Assembly (NCBI RefSeq): GCF_031143425.1
Contig: NC_090447.1
Location: forward strand, 139,581,106 to 139,645,105
Reading direction: 5' to 3'
Length of the DNA stretch: 64,000 bases
Origin: Pleurodeles waltl
Taxonomy: Eukaryota > Chordata > Amphibia > Caudata > Salamandridae
The translations under genes and the position numbers were made by a program. Shown in pieces: positions 34,583 to 46,023 of this stretch; positions within the stretch are counted from its first letter, which is position 1, and every line of letters starts with the position of its first letter. Under the pieces are notes generated by a model that did not search any database, was not told the origin of the DNA, and saw only the letters and a program-made list of their open reading frames with translations.

Positions 34583-36828
34583 TGTAAGGAAATGCCTCCT
34601 TGGCATGGTTACCCCCCTGACTTTTTGCCTTTGCTGATGCCAAGTTAGCTAACCAGGCCTCAGCACCAGTGTTGTTTCCCTAACATGTACCTTTGTTTAC
34701 AGAATTGGCACACCCTGGCATACAGGTAAGTCCCTTGTAACTGGTACCCCTGGTACCAAGGGCCCTGATGCCAGGGAAGGTCTCTAAGGGCTGCAGCATG
34801 TCTTATGCCACCCTGGGGACCCCTCGCTCAGCACAGACACACTGCTTGCCAGCTTGTGTGTGCTGGTGGGGAGAAAATGACTAAGTCGGCATGGCACTTC
34901 CCTCTGGGTGCCATGCCAACCTCACACTGCCTATGACATAGATAAGTCACCCCTCTAGCAGGCCTTACAGCCCTAAGGCCGGGTGCACTATACCATAGGT
35001 GAGGGCATAGGTGCATGAGCACTATGCCCCTACAGTGTCTAAGCAAAACCTTAGACATTGTAAGTGCAGGGTAGCCATAAGAGTATATGGTCTGGGAGTC
35101 TGTCAAACACGAACTCCACAGCACCATAATGGCTACACTGAAAACTGGGAAGTTTGGTATCAAACTTCTCAGCACAATAAATGCACACTGATGCCAGTGT
35201 ACATTTTTATTGTAAAATACACCCCAGAGGGCATCTTAGAGATGCCCCCTGAAACCATACCCGACTTACAGACATGTTGCTGGCCACATGGGGAGAGTGC
35301 CTTTGTCACTCTGTGGCTAGTAACAAAGCCTGTACTGTGTGGAGGTGCTTCTCACCTCCCCCTGCAGGAACTGTAACACCTGGCGGTGAGCCTCAAAGGC
35401 TCACCCCTTTTGTTTTGCACCCCAGGGCACTCCAGCTAGTGAAGTTGCCCGCCCCCTCCGGCCACGGCCCCACATTTGGCGGCAAGGCCGGAAGAGATGA
35501 TGAGAAAAACAAGGAGGAGTCACTGGCCAGTCAGGACAGCCCCTAAGGTGTCCTGAGCTGAGGTGACTCTGACTTTTAGAAATCCTCCATCTTGCAGATG
35601 GAGGATTCCCCCAATAGGATTAGGGATGTGCCCCCCTCCCATCAGGGAGGAGGCACAAAGAGGGTGTAGCCACCCTCAGGTCTAGTAGCCATTGGCTACT
35701 AACCCCCAGACCTAAACACACCCCTAAATCGAGTATTTAGCGGCTCCCAGAACCTAGGTAACTAGATTCCTGCAACCTAAGACGAAGAAGGACTGCTGAA
35801 CTGAAAAACCTGCAGAGAAGACGGAGACACCAACTTCTTTGGCCCCAGCTCTACCGGCCTGTCTCCCCACTTCAAGAGAACTGCAACAGCGACACGTTCC
35901 AAAGGGTCCAGCGACCTCTGAAGCCTCAGAGGACTACCCTGCATCTAAAAGGACCAAGAACTCCCGAGGACAGCGGCTCTGCTCCAAAGAAGAAGCATCT
36001 TTGCAACAAAGAAGCAACTTTGAAAGAATACACGTTTCCCGCCGGAAGCGTGAGATTTTGCACTCTGCACCCAATGCCCCCGGCTCGACTTGTGGGGAAC
36101 CAACACTACAGGGAGGACTCCCCGGCGACTGCGAGCCCGTGAGTAGCCAGAGTTGAACCCCCCTGAGCCCCCACAGCGACGCCTGCATAGGGAATCCAGA
36201 GGCTCCCCCTGACCGCGACTGCCTGCTTCTAAGAACCCGACGCCTGGTAAGGACACTGCACCTGCAGCCCCAGGACCTGAAGGATCCGACCTCCAGGGCA
36301 GGAGCGACCCCCAGGTGGCCCTCTCCCTTGCCCAGGTGGTGGCTACCCTGAGGAGCCCCCCCCCTTGCCTGCCTGAATCGCTGAAGAGACCCCTGGCTCT
36401 CCCATTGAACTACATTGCAAACCCGATGTTTGTTTGCACACTGCACCCGCCCGCCTCCGTGCCGCTGAGGGTGTACTTTTTGTGCTGACTTGTGTCCCCC
36501 CCGGTGCCCTACAAAACCCCCCTGGTCTGCACTCCGAAGACGCGGGTACTTACCTGCTGGCAGACTGGAACCGGGGCACCCCCTTCTCCATTGAAGCCTA
36601 TGTGTTTTGGGCACCAATTTGACCTCTGCACCTGACCGGCCCTGAGCTGCTGGTGTGCTAACTTTGGGGTTGCTCTGAACCCCCAATGGTGGGCTACCTT
36701 GGACCCAACTTTGAACCCTGTAGGTGGTTTACTTACCTGCAAAACTAACAAACACTTACCTCCCCCAGGAACTGTTGAAAATTGCACTGTGTCCAGTTTT
36801 AAAATAGCTTATTGCCCTTTGTGTGAAA
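34583..36828 (+). mobile_element. Ty3-type 3' LTR, truncated by the duplication junction
   Basis: Starts TGTAAGGAAATGCC after the G-run and matches 43411-45656 base for base apart from four changes, then breaks off at the tandem-duplication junction. Contains hairpins at 35174-35213 (ACAATAAA...TTTTTATTGT, an AATAAA on each strand) and 35581-35607 (AATCCTCCATC arms). Frames inside (for example 35934-36686, minus) have no protein motif. Confidence 0.85.
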
Positions 36829-37440
36829 CAGCCTTCCACCACCATTGCCCGTAGTGGACAGGAGGCCCCGCCCCTGCAGAAGGAGAACCACCCCGCAAAC
36901 ATTCCCTGTAATCCAGACAAAAGCTGCAGACTATTGCCAAAACCCTGCCAGGAAACAAGACTCTCCTGATTGTCACCCTTGTGTCCCACTCTGTCACCCT
37001 GTCTACCTTGAACTGCCATTGATCCCCTTCCTATGTCCCCTTGGACAATGCATTTGTGCGACAAATAGACTGGAACAATACCCTGGACTTGCCTCCAGCA
37101 TGACCCCATCCCATTGCACTTGCCCCTCAAAATCTTAGCACTTCAATAAACACCCTTGCACAAAAAAGACTTTGGAGTATGTAAAATATTCAAGTATGTA
37201 TTCATTTAAACAAGTACAAACATTGCAATTCAACTGTACAGAAAATGAGCATAGATTAATGACGTGTAGCTTGTTGCAGTGATCACACCAGGAGCATAAG
37301 TGAGGTCAGCAACATCTGTAAAATTAATTACCAAAGGGTACAGTAAGTGGGCATGGAAGTGGGAAATAGCAGCATGCCTGTGTCACAGACATTTCAACAA
37401 AATCAATAGAATTGTGAAGTAACACTATCTTACTTGTGTG

Positions 37441-38576
37441 TCATTGGAAATATTGTCCGATCACTGATGTTCTGTTGTCCTCATCCTCATCCTCTGCCTC
37501 CTCATCCTCACTGTCCACAGGGTCCACTGCCGCCACACGGGCATCCCCAGCCTCCTCCTCCTGCAGAAAAGGTACATAGCGTCTCAGGGCTAGGTTGTGC
37601 AACATGCAGCATGCCACTACTATCTGGCAGACCTTCTTAGGTGAGTAGCACAGGGACTACGAATGGAGGCATCTGAACCGAGCCTTCAGGAGGCCAAAGG
37701 TCCTTTCTATTATCCTTCTGGTTCACCCATGAGCCTCATTATAATGTTCCTCTGCCCTTGTCCTGGCATTCCTCACAGGGGTCAGCAGCCATGATAGCTC
37801 AGGGTAACCAGTCACCTGCAAATATTGAGGGACAACATTTAGCCACACACTATCCCATATGGCCCACACCATACCCATACACCAACATATACTGGGTGGG
37901 AACCAAGGCACACCTATTAGCCACACCCTGTGCCTTTGTAGTTGGCACATCACATTTGGGATGCTGCTATTCCTCAGGACAAAGGCATCATGCACTGACC
38001 CAGGATACTTTGCATTGATGTGGAAGATGTACTGGTCCGCCAAGCACACCATCTGAACATTCATTGAGTGGAAACTCTTACGATTTCTGAACACCGGTTC
38101 ATTCTGACGGGGGGGACAAATGCAATATGTGTTCCATCAATTCCCCCAATTATGTTGGGGATATGTCCCATTGCATAGAACTTGGCCTTCACTGTGGCCA
38201 AATCTTCAACCTGGCGAAATACAATGTAGCTGCACATGTGTTTAATCAGGGCAGACAACACTCTTGTTAACACTATTGAGAACATTGGCTGTGACATTCC
38301 TGCCACCAATCCCACTGTCACTTGGAAAGAACCAGTTGCCAGGAAATGGAGCACTGATAGAACTTGCACAAGAGGGGGGATCCCGGTGGGGTGACGGATA
38401 GCAGATATCAGGTCAGGCTCCAGATGGGCACACAGCTCTGTGATTGTGGCCCTGTTGAGTCTGCAGGGGAGGATAATGTGCCTGTCCTCCGTTGTTGCAA
38501 AGTCCACTAGGGTTCTGTATACAGTGGTATGTCTCCATCTCCTATTCATCCGCAGTGGTAGCAAGCTATGAGGCAA
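37441..38576 (-). pseudogene. Harbinger HARBI1-type transposase, copy 2
   Basis: Duplicate of 28611-29746 with the same stops, the same shift in the C-run and the same intron. One base differs at the exon start after the intron (37807 versus 28977). Here gene A is absent upstream; the C-terminal end instead faces LTR sequence across the duplication junction. Confidence 0.9.
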
Positions 38577-39006
38577 AAGAGTGAGGACCCAGTCACAAAT
38601 GGAACAATGGGGCTACAACAGAACATTGCATGCAGTTAACTTGTAATGGGTAAGTGTGATTTGTACAGTGTGCTCAAATCACCAGTGACGCAGCAAATAT
38701 CCAGGGCCTGCCCCCCCGAAATGGCGTCTACCTGTCCTGTGTGGCGGGACAGGTGGAAAAGAGGTAATCCCACTGACGTTGTGCGCTGTTGCGGGAGGCG
38801 GTTGGGAACCGCTGTGCAACTCGTCATTGGATAACATTGGGCCGTATGAGTTTAGGTGGCCAATGGTGATCTATGCCAGTGGTGATGGTATGCACTGCCG
38901 CGGACGTGACTGCCATTTTCTATCGGATTCCTCACTTGTTAGCTGATCTTCAACAGGAGAGGACCTACACTGCATGTGCTGCTGTGACCTGTGTCTGGAT
39001 CCTACC
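38577..39006. promoter_or_regulatory. Shared divergent promoter region, copy 2
   Basis: Exact duplicate of 29747-30176, including the three CCAAT boxes and both inverted repeats. Confidence 0.5.
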
Positions 39007-41758
39007 ATGGTCCGTGCAACTGGGGAAAGGGCCCCTGCCTTCACCTCGTCGGAGTTAAAGAGACTGGTGGATGGGGTCCTACCCCAGTACATTCTGCTGT
39101 ATGGGCCTCCAGACCAACAGGTGAGTACACCTTGGGTATGATGCATGTGGCATGAATGCATGGAGTGGTGTGTGTGAAAGCCTCGTGTAAGGAGGGTGGG
39201 AGGATGTCCTCTGGGTGGCGTACAGGTTGTGTGCTGGGCCATGTGTGTAAATGGTGATGTGAAGGGGCATGGCGGGCCATAACTGTAACAGGCAGGACTG
39301 TTTTGACTAATGTCATTTTCCTGTATGTATTTCCTCTGCAGGTCAGCGCCCATCAAGAGAAGGGTATATGGCATGTTATCGCCAAGGATGTGCGGACTCT
39401 GGGGGTCTACGGCAGGTCGAGCACCCACTGTCGGAAATGTTGGGAGGACCTGAGATGCTGGGCACGGAAGACGGTGGAGGCCCAGCTAGGGATGGCCTCC
39501 CAACGAGGAAGGGGTGCCCATCGAACCCTGATCCCAATGGCATGCATACTGGTGGTGGCCTATCCTGAGCTGGATGGGCGCTTGAGGGCATCACAGCAGC
39601 CACAGGGGGGTGAGTACAGTGCCCATCATTATTACTTACACATGGTAGGGTGGTACCCAGGTGGGGGATGTGTGCCAGTGGGTGCCCCTAGGCCAGGCAT
39701 GACATTGCAGCATAGGTCCCCTGGTGGCTGGGGTTCAGAAGGGAAAATCTTGCTATCTAGCTCGTAGGCATCCACTACTGGTCAGGGCTGGGTGGGTCCC
39801 AGGTGTGCCACATTTGGCGGTATGTGCCCCTCCCCATGCCTTGGCTGCTAACTGTTTCTCTGGTAGTGCTCTGGCATATAGTGTGGTGCTGTTCCCTGTG
39901 TGTGATGGTGCTGTGTACGCCAATGATGGTGTTGGTGCAGCCATTGACCAAGTGTATCCTTTCTCTCTCCCCCGTTTTTGTTTTGATATCCTGTTTCTAT
40001 GTGCATTAGCATCATCTGACAGAGAAGCAGAGGGAGGGAGCTGCATCCCACAGGACCCAGGAGGCGGAGTCCACCGATGCTGAGGGCACCAGTGGGCTGC
40101 AGGGCGAGGGGAGCACCACGGCGGAGGCTGGAGGGGACAGTTCTGACACAGATACCTCCTCTGATGGAATATCCCTAGTGGTGGAGGAAACCTCTGTGAC
40201 CAACCCAGCTACAGGTACAGCGCCACCGCCTGTACCAGCACCGCCCTCCCAGCAGCCTCTCAGCGAGTTGCCCGTGCCTGCTCACCCAGGAGGGTGGGCA
40301 TCTCCTTCACCCCAGGCACCTCAGCCCCTACCCCAGTGAGCCCTGCTGCCCTGAGTGAGGAGGCTATTGACCCCCTGAGATCCATCTCTGTAGGGCAGTC
40401 AACTATTGTGAATGCCATCCCGGGGCTAGCAGCCCAGATGCAACAGACTAATGCATTTCTGGAGGGCATCCACAGTGGATTGGCAGCCCAACATAGATCG
40501 ATCCAGGCTCTGGCCTCCTCTCTGATGGCAACCACTGTCCCTGTTTCTACTCTCCCCCCCAACTTTCTCTTCCCAGTCCCATTCTCCTCAACCCCAACCC
40601 ATCCCAAGCAGACAGACAGATGAGCATGCACACAAAGACAAAACACAAGAGTGGCACAGGCAAACACAAGTACTACACTTCATCCCATAGGCACTCACAC
40701 AAACACCACCCAGATGCAAACACAGCAACATCCACTATTTCCACTGTCTCCCCCTCCTCCTCCTCCTCCACCTCCCTCCCAGTTCCATCTACACTCACAC
40801 CTGCATGCACTGCATCATCATCATCCACTATCAGCATCATCACCACACCAAGTAGAACACACACCTCAATGGCAGACACCTCCACAACAGCCATGCACAC
40901 ATCCCCTGTGTCCTCTCCCACTGGGTCTGTTCCATCCCTTCTAAGGCAGACAAACACAAGCACTCAGACACCCAGCAGCCATCCACCTCACAACAACATC
41001 CAGCCCATGCACCTGCACCCAAAATCAGCAGACGAACACCTCCTACAACCACTCTCTCTTCCTCCACTCCCATTTCTCCTCCTCCCTCTTCCCGCCCCAA
41101 TGTCCCTAAAAAACTGTTCCTATCCACCATTGACCTCTTCCCTACCCCTCCCTCCCCATCCTGCACGTATGGCCAGGGTGGGAAGAACCCAGCCAAGCAC
41201 CTCAGCCACAAAGTCCACGGGCCCAGTTGTCACCACACCCACGTGTGGTGGAAAAGGAAGAAGGTGAAGGAGCCTACACCAGGCAGCCTCAAGGGAAAGG
41301 AGCCTGCCCCATCTGCCAGAAAGTCGAGGGAGCCTGCCCCAGCAGGCAAGAAGGAAAAGGAGCCTTCCCCTGCTGCAAGAAAGAGCAAGGAGCCTGCCCC
41401 AGCAGGCAAAAAGGTAAAGGGGCCTTCCCCTGCTGCAAGAAAGAGCAAGGAGCCTGCCCCAGCAGACAAGAAGGTAAAGGAGCCTGCTCCAGCTGCCAGG
41501 AAGAGCAAGGAGCATGCACGAGCAATCCGGATGACCAAGGGCCCTTGGCGAGGAACTGTGACAGAGCCCCTACCGGCAACCATGTTTGTGCAGCCTTCTG
41601 AGGCTGCAGGGGATGGGCAGGAGCCTCCCCCCGCCAGCAGCACCACCACCTCCAGTGGGCAACCATCTGAGGCTGCTGGGGATGGGCAGGAGCCTCCCCT
41701 CACCAGCAGCACCACCACCTCCAGTGAGCAGCCGTCACCACCGGCGGACAGTATGTAA
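39007..41758 (+). pseudogene. Harbinger gene B, copy 2
   Basis: Duplicate of 30177-32930. The only difference found is two bases fewer in a GT run inside intron 1 (near 39245). Exons at 39007-39120, 39342-39609 and from 40023. Same shifts, same KEP-repeat tail (41240-41528). Confidence 0.75.
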
Positions 41759-41830
41759 TCCTGCCTCCATGGGTTGCTGTGCGGCTTGGCCCCTGCAAAT
41801 CCAGTGGGTATGACACCCACCTGAGAGACT

Positions 41831-43378
41831 GTGACCTTGCACTCCCCAGGATCAAGAGCACATGGCACGAGGCCCCCTCCAGAACTAGTGGGTAAGACAC
41901 CCACATACCCAGACTCCCCAGGATCAAGAGCACAGGGCACGAGGTCCCCTCCAGAACCAGTGGAGCAATCTGACTGTAGGAAGGTCCTGCAACAGTTTGC
42001 TGAGCTCTTTTCCCTAACCCCTGGTCAGACACACCTGTGTACCCATGATGTGGACACAGGAGACAGCATGCCTGTCAAAAACAACATTTTCAGACAGCCT
42101 GACCAAGTTAAGGAAAGCATCAAGGTGGAAGTCCACAAGATGCTGGAATTGGGAGTCATTGAGCACTCTGACAGCCTCTGGGCTAGCCCAGTGGTCTTAG
42201 TCCCCAAACCTCACACCAAAGATGGAAAGAGAGAGATGAAGTTTTGTGTGGACTACAGAGGACTTAATTCTGTCACCAAGACAGATGCCCATCCCGTTCC
42301 AAGGGCAGATGAATTGATTGATAAACTAGGTGCTGCCAGATACTTAAGTACCTTTGACTTGACAGCAGGGTACTGGCAAATCAAAATGGCACCAGGAGCA
42401 AAAGAAAAGACAGCATTCTCCACACCTGATGGGCATTATCAGTTCACTGTTATGCCCTTTGGTTTAAAGAATGCCCCTGCCACCTTCCAAAGGTTGGTGA
42501 ATCAAGTCCTTGCTGGCTTGGAGTCCTTTAGTGCAGCTTATCTTGACGATATTGCTGTCTTTAGCTCCAGCTGGCAGGATCACCTGGTCCACTTGAAGAA
42601 GGTTTTGAAGGCCCTGCAAGCAGCAGGCCTCTCTATCAAGGCATCCAAATGTCAGATAGGGCAGGGAACTGTGGTTTACTTGGGACACTTTGTAAGTGGA
42701 GGCCAAGTTCAGCCACTCCAGCCCAAGATCCAGACTATTCTGAACTGGGCAGCTCCAAAAACCCAGACTCAAGTCAGGGCATTTCTTTGCTTGACTGGGT
42801 ACTACAGGAGGTTTGTGAAGGGATATGGATCTATAGAGACACCCCTCACAGAACTTACCTCCAAGAAAATGCCCAAGAAGGTAAACTGGACTGTAGAATG
42901 CCAACAGGCCTTTGACACCCTGAAACAAGCAATGTGCACAGCACCGGTTCTCAAAGCTCCAGATTACTCCAAGCAGTTCATTGTGGAGACTGATGACTCT
43001 GAACATGGTAAAGGGGCAGTTTTGTCCCAAACAAATGATGATGGCCTTGACCAGCCTGTTGCTTTCATTAGCAGGAGGTTACTCCCCAGGGAGCAGCGTT
43101 GGAGTGCTATTGAGAGGGAGGCCTTTGCTGTGGTTTGGTCCCTGAAGAAGCTGAGGCCATACCTCTTTGGTATTCACTTTGTAGTTCAGACTGACCACAG
43201 ACCTCTCAGATGGCTAATGCAAATAAAAGGTGAAAATCCAAAACTGTTGAGGTGGTTCATCTCCCTACAGGGAATGGACTTTATAGTGGAACACAGACCC
43301 GGGACTGCCCATGCCAATGCAGATGGCCTTTCCAGGTTCTTCCACTTAGAAAATGAAGACTCTCTTGGGAAAGGTTAG
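41831..43378 (+). CDS. Ty3-type reverse transcriptase-RNase H, open 515-codon frame, chimeric start
   Basis: Pol fragment of a Ty3-type LTR retrotransposon. RT spans about residues 50-330: VVLVPKPHTK, STFDLTAGYWQI (Asp176), MPFGLKNAPATF, YLDD at 237-240, LGHFVSGG, then the connection domain. RNase H spans about 383-503: ETDDSEHGKGAVL (Asp388), AIEREAFAVVW, QTDHRPLRW (Asp455), NADGLSRF (Asp498). The frame stops 19 bp before the polypurine tract, so no integrase follows. The first 45 or so residues come from the repeated 3' tail of Harbinger gene B (two copies of a GSRA-GTR-PPE unit, period 72 bp), so the start is an accident of fusion; gag, protease and 5' LTR are missing. A remnant despite being open. 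Confidence 0.9.
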   Translation: MTLHSPGSRAHGTRPPPELVGKTPTYPDSPGSRAQGTRSPPEPVEQSDCRKVLQQFAELFSLTPGQTHLCTHDVDTGDSMPVKNNIFRQPDQVKESIKVEVHKMLELGVIEHSDSLWASPVVLVPKPHTKDGKREMKFCVDYRGLNSVTKTDAHPVPRADELIDKLGAARYLSTFDLTAGYWQIKMAPGAKEKTAFSTPDGHYQFTVMPFGLKNAPATFQRLVNQVLAGLESFSAAYLDDIAVFSSSWQDHLVHLKKVLKALQAAGLSIKASKCQIGQGTVVYLGHFVSGGQVQPLQPKIQTILNWAAPKTQTQVRAFLCLTGYYRRFVKGYGSIETPLTELTSKKMPKKVNWTVECQQAFDTLKQAMCTAPVLKAPDYSKQFIVETDDSEHGKGAVLSQTNDDGLDQPVAFISRRLLPREQRWSAIEREAFAVVWSLKKLRPYLFGIHFVVQTDHRPLRWLMQIKGENPKLLRWFISLQGMDFIVEHRPGTAHANADGLSRFFHLENEDSLGKG

Positions 43379-43396
43379 TCTCATCCTCTTTCATTT

Positions 43397-43407
43397 GGGG
43401 GGGGGGG
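43397..43407 (+). promoter_or_regulatory. Polypurine tract, copy 2
   Basis: Eleven consecutive G immediately upstream of the LTR, as in copy 1. Confidence 0.7.
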
Positions 43408-43410
43408 TTG

Positions 43411-46023
43411 TGTAAGGAAATGCCTCCTTGGCATGGTTACCCCCCTGACTTTTTGCCTTTGCTGATGCCAAGTTAGCTAACCAGGCCTCAGCACCAGTGT
43501 TGTTTCCCTAACATGTACCTTTGTTTACAGAATTGGCACACCCTGGCATACAGGTAAGTCCCTTGTAACTGGTACCCCTGGTACCAAGGGCCCTGATGCC
43601 AGGGAAGGTCTCTAAGGGCTGCAGCATGTCTTATGCCACCCTGGGGACCCCTCGCTCAGCACAGACACACTGCTTGCCAGCTTGTGTGTGCTGGTGGGGA
43701 GAAAATGACTAAGTCGGCATGGCACTTCCCTCTGGGTGCCATGCCAACCTCACACTGCCTATGACATAGATAAGTCACCCCTCTAGCAGGCCTTACAGCC
43801 CTAAGGCCGGGTGCACTATACCATAGGTGAGGGCATAGGTGCATGAGCACTATGCCCCTACAGTGTCTAAGCAAAACCTTAGACATTGTAAGTGCAGGGT
43901 AGCCATAAGAGTATATGGTCTGGGAGTCTGTCAAACACGAACTCCACAGCACCATAATGGCTACACTGAAAACTGGGAAGTTTGGTATCAAACTTCTCAG
44001 CACAATAAATGCACACTGATGCCAGTGTACATTTTTATTGTAAAATACACCCCAGAGGGCATCTTAGAGATGCCCCCTGAAACCATACCCGACTTACAGA
44101 CATGTTGCTGGCCACATGGGGAGAGTGCCTTTGTCACTCTGTGGCTAGTAACAAAGCCTGTACTGTGTGGAGGTGCTTCTCACCTCCCCCTGCAGGAACT
44201 GTAACACCTGGCGGTGAGCCTCAAAGGCTCACCCCTTTTGTTTTGCACCCCAGGGCACTCCAGCTAGTGAAGTTGCCCGCCCCCTCCGGCCACGGCCCCA
44301 CATTTGGCGGCAAGGCCGGAAGAGATGATGAGAAAAACAAGGAGGAGTCACTGGCCAGTCAGGACAGCCCCTAAGGTGTCCTGAGCTGAGGTGACTCTGA
44401 CTTTTAGAAATCCTCCATCTTGCAGATGGAGGATTCCCCCAATAGGATTAGGGATGTGCCCCCCTCCCATCAGGGAGGAGGCACAAAGAGGGTGTAGCCA
44501 CCCTCAGGTCTAGTAGCCATTGGCTACTAACCCCCAGACCTAAACACACCCCTAAATCGAGTATTTAGCGGCTCCCAGAACCTAGGTAACTAGATTCCTG
44601 CAACCTAAGACGAAGAAGGACTGCTGAACTGAAAAACCTGCAGAGAAGACGGAGACACCAACTTCTTTGGCCCCAGCTCTACCGGCCTGTCTCCCCACTT
44701 CAAGAGAACTGCAACAGCGACACGTTCCAAAGGGTCCAGCGACCTCTGAAGCCTCAGAGGACTACCCTGCATCTAAAAGGACCAAGAACTCCCGAGGACA
44801 GCGGCTCTGCTCCAAAGAAGAAGCATCTTTGCAACAAAGAAGCAACTTTGAAAGAATACACGTTTCCCGCCGGAAGCGTGAGATTTTGCACTCTGCACCA
44901 AATGCCCCCGGCTCGACTTGTGGGGAACCAACACTACAGGGAGGACTCCCCGGTGACTGCGAGCCCGTGAGTAGCCAGAGTTGAACCCCCCTGAGCCCCC
45001 ACAGCGACGCCTGCATAGGGAATCCAGAGGCTCCCCCTGACCGCGACTGCCTGCTTCTAAGAACCCGACGCCTGGTAAGGACACTGCACCTGCAGCCCCA
45101 GGACCTGAAGGATCCGACCTCCAGTGCAGGAGCGACCCCCAGGTGGCCCTCTCCCTTGCCCAGGTGGTGGCTACCCTGAGGAGCCCCCCCCCTTGCCTGC
45201 CTGAATCGCTGAAGAGACCCCTGGCTCTCCCATTGAACTACATTGCAAACCCGATGTTTGTTTGCACACTGCACCCGCCCGCCTCCGTGCCGCTGAGGGT
45301 GTACTTTTTGTGCTGACTTGTGTCCCCCCCGGTGCCCTACAAAACCCCCCTGGTCTGCACTCCGAAGACGCGGGTACTTACCTGCTGGCAGACTGGAACC
45401 GGGGCACCCCCTTCTCCATTGAAGCCTATGTGTTTTGGGCACCACTTTGACCTCTGCACCTGACCGGCCCTGAGCTGCTGGTGTGCTAACTTTGGGGTTG
45501 CTCTGAACCCCCAATGGTGGGCTACCTTGGACCCAACTTTGAACCCTGTAGGTGGTTTACTTACCTGCAAAACTAACAAACACTTACCTCCCCCAGGAAC
45601 TGTTGAAAATTGCACTGTGTCCAGTTTTAAAATAGCTTATTGCCCTTTGTGTGAAAATTGTATATGCTATTTTGCTAATTCAAAGTTCCTAAAGTTCCTA
45701 AGTGAAATACCTTTCATTTGAAGTATTGTTTGTAAATCTTGAACCTGTGGTTCTTAAAATAAACTAAGAAAATATATTTTTCTATATAAAAACCTATTGG
45801 CCTGGAATTGTCTTTGAGTGTGTGTTCCTCATTTATTGCCTGTGTGTGTACAACAAATGCTTAACACTACTCTCTGATAAGCCCACTGCTCGACCACACT
45901 ACCACAAAATAGAGCATTAGAATTATCTCTTTTTGCCACTATCTTACCTCTAAGGGGAACCCTTGGACTCTGTGCATGCTATTTCTTACTTTGAAATAGT
46001 ACATACAGAGCAAACTTCCTACA
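43411..46023 (+). mobile_element. Complete long Ty3-type 3' LTR (2.6 kb)
   Basis: TGTAAGGAA at the start and TTCCTACA at the end form the short inverted termini of an LTR. TATATAAAA at 45783-45791 and AATAAA near 45757 lie in its last 300 bp. At about 2.6 kb it is long for a Ty3-type LTR. It carries no believable gene; its long frames lack motifs. The sequence after 46023 belongs again to the Harbinger host element. No 5' LTR, so no target duplication can be scored. Confidence 0.85.

Larger units (their letters stand above)
27997..36828. repeat. 8.83-kb tandem duplication, copy 1
   Basis: Identical in order and almost in sequence to 36829-45656. Starts 35 bp after the gene A stop codon, inside the Harbinger element, and ends inside the Ty3-type LTR. 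It therefore holds HARBI1, gene B, the RT-RNase H remnant and the first 2.2 kb of the LTR. The junction at 36827-36828 has only AA in common between the joined ends. Against copy 2 I count 13 single-base differences and a 2-bp GT difference near 30415. Confidence 0.95.
36829..45656. repeat. 8.83-kb tandem duplication, copy 2
   Basis: Direct copy of 27997-36828, offset 8830 bp at the left and 8828 bp after the GT repeat near 39245. Continues past its end into the rest of the LTR (45657-46023), so copy 2 holds the original right junction and copy 1 the original left junction. That is the pattern of a simple tandem duplication. Confidence 0.95.

Noticed and set aside
35934..36686. 250-codon open frame on the minus strand inside the long LTR (and its copy at 44762-45514)
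   Set aside because: Lies wholly inside the LTR, has Gly/Arg/Ser-rich composition without motifs, and is explained by few A/T-rich stop words in GC-rich DNA.
27997..45656. Reading the two large repeats as the LTRs of one element
   Set aside because: The copies are adjacent with no interior between them, do not start TG or end CA, and begin inside a DNA transposon.
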